From positions 818,917 to 839,605 of the forward strand of contig BFEA01000299.1 in assembly GCA_003427395.1 (NCBI GenBank): 20,689 nucleotides of DNA, read 5' to 3'. The stretch is from Chara braunii (Eukaryota; Streptophyta; Charophyceae; Charales; Characeae). Within the stretch, counting starts at the first letter, position 1. The number at the start of each line of letters is the position of its first letter. A program made the position numbers and the translations under genes. Under the pieces are notes generated by a model, which did not search any database, was not told the origin of the DNA, and was given only the letters and a program-made list of their open reading frames with translations. Below are positions 18,050 through 20,689 of this stretch, one piece after another.

Positions 18050-18380
18050 CTGACAGCCGAGCGTTTTGCTTTTGGCGTTCGAATGCTGTCGGATCAATCG
18101 CTCGAAGCCCGGGGTACTACTGACGGCGCCGCGGGATGTTAGTGGTTGACGACAACAGGGAGACAAGGAGGAAGACGAGAGCGAGGGAACGAAGGAGGAG
18201 AAGGGAGATCGTAGCACGCTCGGTCCTAGGTGGAATCGGGCGGGAGAAGGGGCGGTCCCGGGGTTTTCTGTCGGGCGAACCGCGTGGTGAGGTCGGAATT
18301 GAGGAAGAGGCAGTGTAAGAGAGGGCTAGTGGGAAGGGTCCCACGCTGCCATGTGTGGTGCCGGACCGATGCGCTCGACA

Positions 18381-19215
18381 GTGTGCAAACTCTCTGAACC
18401 CGGTCCGGATGGCATGAAGGGTCACATCTTGACCCTCGTTGGCCTGATGCTCCTCAAGCCAGGCCTCACTCAGAACCTCCAGGTACCCCAAAATCTTATC
18501 TAATTTCGCAGGGGTTTCTGCCTCTGCCTGCACCTCCTATCCGCATGCCTGGACTTTCTCCACCTCTCTAGCCACCCGATTGGTTTCCTCCCTCCTTCTC
18601 TTCTTCTCCCTCATCATACGCAACTTCCACTCCAACTTCTTTTCATCTTCTGCCGTCTGGCGGTCCAGGGGGTTCTCCATTGCTTCCAGCCTCTCTCTCC
18701 TCCTGGGGCACATACAACAGTGCCTCTTCGTCTTCCCCCAACGATAGGTTTGCCACCCACTCGCTAATCTTTTTCTCCATCCATGCGTCCTCTCCCTTCG
18801 TGCCACTTGTCTCTCCTTTGTCTCCTCCACGCCTCCTTTCAAGGGGTTCCTCTTCTACTTCCTCCTCCTCTGTTGCCGCCTCTTCTTCAACAGCCTTTCT
18901 TTTCTCTTCCTCTTCCTGCTGCAACCTCACCATCTCCTCCTCTAGCTTCTTCTTCTTCGCCGCCTGCTCCTCTGCGATTGCTTTCAACTTCCCCTGCTTG
19001 AGGAACTCTTTCTTCTCTTTCTTGGCCTTCCGTTCGGCCAAGATCCTCGCAGTTTCCTCCACCTGCTCCTGGGTGTAAGGCTTGGTACTAGCACCACCCC
19101 TCGTGTCTACTCTACACGTAAAGGTGTTCCAAAATCCCAGAGGGAAGAGGAGACGCCAGAAGGTCCCCCACAAGGAGAACCCCACGAGCAAGCCGTACAT
19201 AGGGTAATCGTCCAT
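18381..19215 (-). pseudogene. Element B gag, N-terminal hydrophobic and coiled-coil part
   Basis: ATG at 19213-19215 opens the frame. Residues 1-35 are strongly hydrophobic and aromatic (YGLLVGFSLWGTFWRLLFPL), like a membrane anchor or signal anchor. Residues about 48-130 are a long Lys/Glu-rich coiled coil, then an acidic region and WVANLSLGEDEEALLYV. Near 18690-18700 the frame slips within a GAG-rich run and continues with EAMENPLDRQT and further charged helix. TAG at 18537-18539 interrupts it, after which KLDKILGYLEVLSEAWLEEH leads to the insertion border at 18381. It continues on the far side of insertion C. A membrane segment at the Gag N-terminus is unusual for Ty3/gypsy elements. Confidence 0.75.
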
Positions 19216-19811
19216 GGTGTTAGGTGCACGACAGAGATTGTCCCACTCCTCACCACTTAGACCTACCCTCTGACTGACACGACCTACTGACTCAATCTAA
19301 GGACCACAAAATCCGGACAGGACGATGTCAACTAGGGTCTCTAGCCTAGACCTACTCTAAGGCTGTCACTACAGGACCTGTTGCTGATTAGGAGGCAATT
19401 AAGGAGATCCCCCGGAACTCCTCGGGAATTATTTAACGTCGTAGACAGGACGATGCGATCAGCAGGTCCTCTCAAGACTTAGACGGCCTGTTGTGCAACC
19501 CACAGCTCGGATTTTGGGCCTACTGTGCCACACCGAGCAGCTAGCCGATCAGTACCGGTCCTTGGGAGGGTTCGTGTCCTCCGGGACAGCCGAGTCGTCA
19601 GACACAGTCCTTAGCCCTACTCAGCCCGTGTGGGTTTGGTCAACAAGGCCCTATCCTTCATCCACAGAGTTCCTATTACCTGGACAAAAGAGACTCAATG
19701 CAGAAAGAAGAGACATACAGACTTGACTCAGCAAGTACCGCAGGGTGTGTGCACATCCATAGGGCGAGGGGATAGGCTGAAGGCTTGGCGAGATTATACC
19801 GGCTCCAGCTT

Positions 19812-19975
19812 GGTCAAAATCGTGGTCAACTGTCTTGGTCAAGGCCTGGTCAACGCTGCAGTCAACCCCCGGCCAACTCCTGGTCAACGCCCGGTCAAGT
19901 CCTCCGGTCAGCTCCGGTCAGCGCCCGGTCAACTCCGATCAACACCCGGTCAACGCCCGGTCAACACCCGGTCAA
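19812..19975. repeat. Degenerate tandem array of GGTCAA(C)
   Basis: Ten exact GGTCAA words and several one-base variants (AGTCAAC, GATCAAC, GGTCAGC) lie about 8-20 bases apart, densest after 19880 where the unit is roughly CCCGGTCAACG. On the element's own strand this is TTGACC, the W-box core bound by WRKY factors. Regulatory use is inference. Confidence 0.7.
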
Positions 19976-20277
19976 CTCTCCCGGTCGGCTATCGCTGCTG
20001 GCTTCTCCTTCCTAACCTCCCTTCTCCTTCCTTTCTCCTCCCTTGCCTCCTTTCTATTCACCCCGGCTGTCGTTTCTCTTGTTTTTTTTTTTTTTTCTAG
20101 TCTCTCCCTTCACCTCCTCGGCTATGGCTTCCTTCACTCTTCTCGGTCTCCCCCTCTGTCCTCTCTTTCACCCCCTTCGTTACTCTGTGGTCGAGCTCCG
20201 CGGCTATGGCCGCCTCTTTCACTTCGTGGGACTGCACGACACACTTTACAGGTACGTGACAACCAAACTTGTATCGC

Positions 20278-20280
<3 letters not shown>

Positions 20281-20342
<62 letters not shown>
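20281..20342. repeat. (TC)31 microsatellite
   Basis: Sixty-two bases of uninterrupted TC lie in the leader of element B (GA on its sense strand). Such repeats vary in length between copies. Confidence 0.95.
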
Positions 20343-20346
<4 letters not shown>

Positions 20347-20490
20347 TCGTGGTCTTCTTTGCAGGTGCGTGCGGCGGTTTCTTCAACCTCCGGGTCCGCT
20401 ATGGCGGACTTCTTCTCCGATGACTACTTCGGCTATGGCGTGTAGCTCTCCCTGCGGCACACGACGGCGCGCCTGGAATAGCGGGTACCA

Positions 20491-20502
20491 GCTCTGATAC
20501 CA
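20491..20502 (-). promoter_or_regulatory. Primer binding site, initiator tRNA-Met type
   Basis: The minus strand reads TGGTATCAGAGC, the standard plant LTR-retrotransposon primer site complementary to the 3' end of initiator tRNA-Met. It lies one base inside the LTR edge at 20504, which confirms the orientation of element B. Confidence 0.92.
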
Positions 20503-20503
20503 A

Positions 20504-20689
20504 TGCAATCAGACTCGCTCTCATTCACACTTCACATGCATGCAAACAGGTGCGCAGCAAACTGGCGACAATCGCCCACTCAAACTCAGAGATAATAGTA
20601 ACCAAGAACACAACTCAGATACAAGTTCACTTCGAATGACTATGGCGGCACAGCGCCTGTACAACTCTCTGTTCGCACACACAGGATCA
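20504..20689 (-). repeat. Element B 5' LTR, partial
   Basis: From TGCAATCAGACTCGC it matches 10828-11009 with three substitutions and one indel by my count. The rest lies beyond the window. It contains the R/U5 end of the LTR on the minus strand. Confidence 0.92.

Larger units (their letters stand above)
16730..18380 (+). mobile_element. Nested insertion C: probable solo LTR (1651 bp) carrying U6-like repeats
   Basis: It begins TGTCGGCGCGG and ends GCGCTCGACA, so the ends are TG and CA with a five-base inverted repeat TGTCG/CGACA. GCGT (16726-16729) and GTGT (18381-18384) flank it as a four-base target duplication with one C to T difference. Removing the insert and one flank copy joins the two gag halves in frame, which fixes the borders to the base. 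It has no convincing coding region. A TATAAAA box at 18034 and three U6-like units upstream of it suggest U3 at 16730-about 18060 and R/U5 after that. A complete non-autonomous element of another class remains possible. Confidence 0.75.
19216..20490 (-). other. Element B 5' leader between primer site and gag
   Basis: About 1.3 kb with no supported frame. It holds the GGTCAA array (19812-19975), a T15 run (20082-20096), a (TC)31 microsatellite (20281-20342) and at least three copies of GGCTATGGC (20120, 20202, 20431), a word also found in the LTR. Such long leaders usually contain packaging and dimerisation signals; none was identified. Confidence 0.6.
10828..20689 (-). mobile_element. Element B: Ty3/gypsy chromovirus-type LTR retrotransposon, nearly complete
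   Basis: Reading leftwards from the right edge of the window, the order is: part of the 5' LTR, tRNA-Met primer site, a 1.3 kb leader, gag (split by a nested insertion), protease, reverse transcriptase, RNase H, integrase, chromodomain, purine tract and the complete 3' LTR. The LTRs are about 98% identical over the visible 186 bases (three substitutions and one indel by my count). The body carries many stops and frameshifts, so this copy is not autonomous. If the right LTR is as long as the left (939 bases), the element ends about 750 bases beyond the window. Confidence 0.93.

Noticed and set aside
18136-18318. A 60-codon Arg-rich plus-strand frame downstream of the TATA box in insertion C
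   Set aside because: The composition follows the purine-rich bias of the DNA. There is no homology or conserved motif.
19812-19975. CRISPR-like spacing of short repeats
   Set aside because: The units are 6-11 bases with very short, irregular gaps, in a eukaryotic retrotransposon leader.

Overview
The window holds no gene I can assign to the host. It is a nest of LTR retrotransposons and their remains, all of them broken. The priming site of the larger element is complementary to plant initiator tRNA-Met, two elements are Ty3/gypsy chromovirus-type, and a U6 snRNA-like block has a plant-type sequence. This points to a repeat-rich nuclear genome of a land plant or streptophyte alga. A Chara-like alga would be my guess, but that is inference and low confidence.

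Layout. (1) 1-about 5590, plus strand: element A, a Ty3/gypsy element whose 5' end is outside the window. It reads gag, protease, reverse transcriptase, RNase H, integrase, chromodomain, polypurine tract, then the start of a 3' LTR at 5364. (2) 5590-10827: gene-free repeat debris. It contains a truncated LTR of element B's family (5866-6432, with nine ambiguous bases), an inverted LTR start related to that of A (about 6950-7121), a tRNA-derived SINE with a duplicated B box (about 7515-7735), GC-rich repeats around a 70-A run (7931-8420), a plus-strand LTR with a stub of its lost element (about 9340-10070), and a tRNA-like segment (about 10480-10590). (3) 10828-end, minus strand: element B. Its left LTR (10828-11766), all coding domains, leader, tRNA-Met primer site (20491-20502) and the start of its second LTR (from 20504) are present.

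(4) Element B's gag is split by a 1651-base insertion (16730-18380) that carries no convincing gene. It begins TGTCG, ends CGACA, and is flanked by GCGT/GTGT. Removing it with one flank copy restores the gag reading frame exactly. I read it as a solo LTR on the plus strand. Upstream of its TATA box it carries three tandem units homologous to U6 snRNA, about 190 bases apart. This is the most unusual thing in the window. The nearest known parallel is the Cassandra family, whose LTRs carry 5S rRNA sequence.

In both large elements gag would supply the particle, and pol would supply maturation, cDNA synthesis and chromodomain-guided integration. Neither copy can do so now because of many stops and frameshifts. 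Element A has a canonical -1 slippery heptamer (GGGAAAT, 1655-1661) exactly where gag and pol overlap, followed by two stem-loops, so its pol may have been expressed by programmed frameshifting. Element B's two LTRs are about 98% identical where both are visible, so its insertion looks recent relative to how broken its coding region is.
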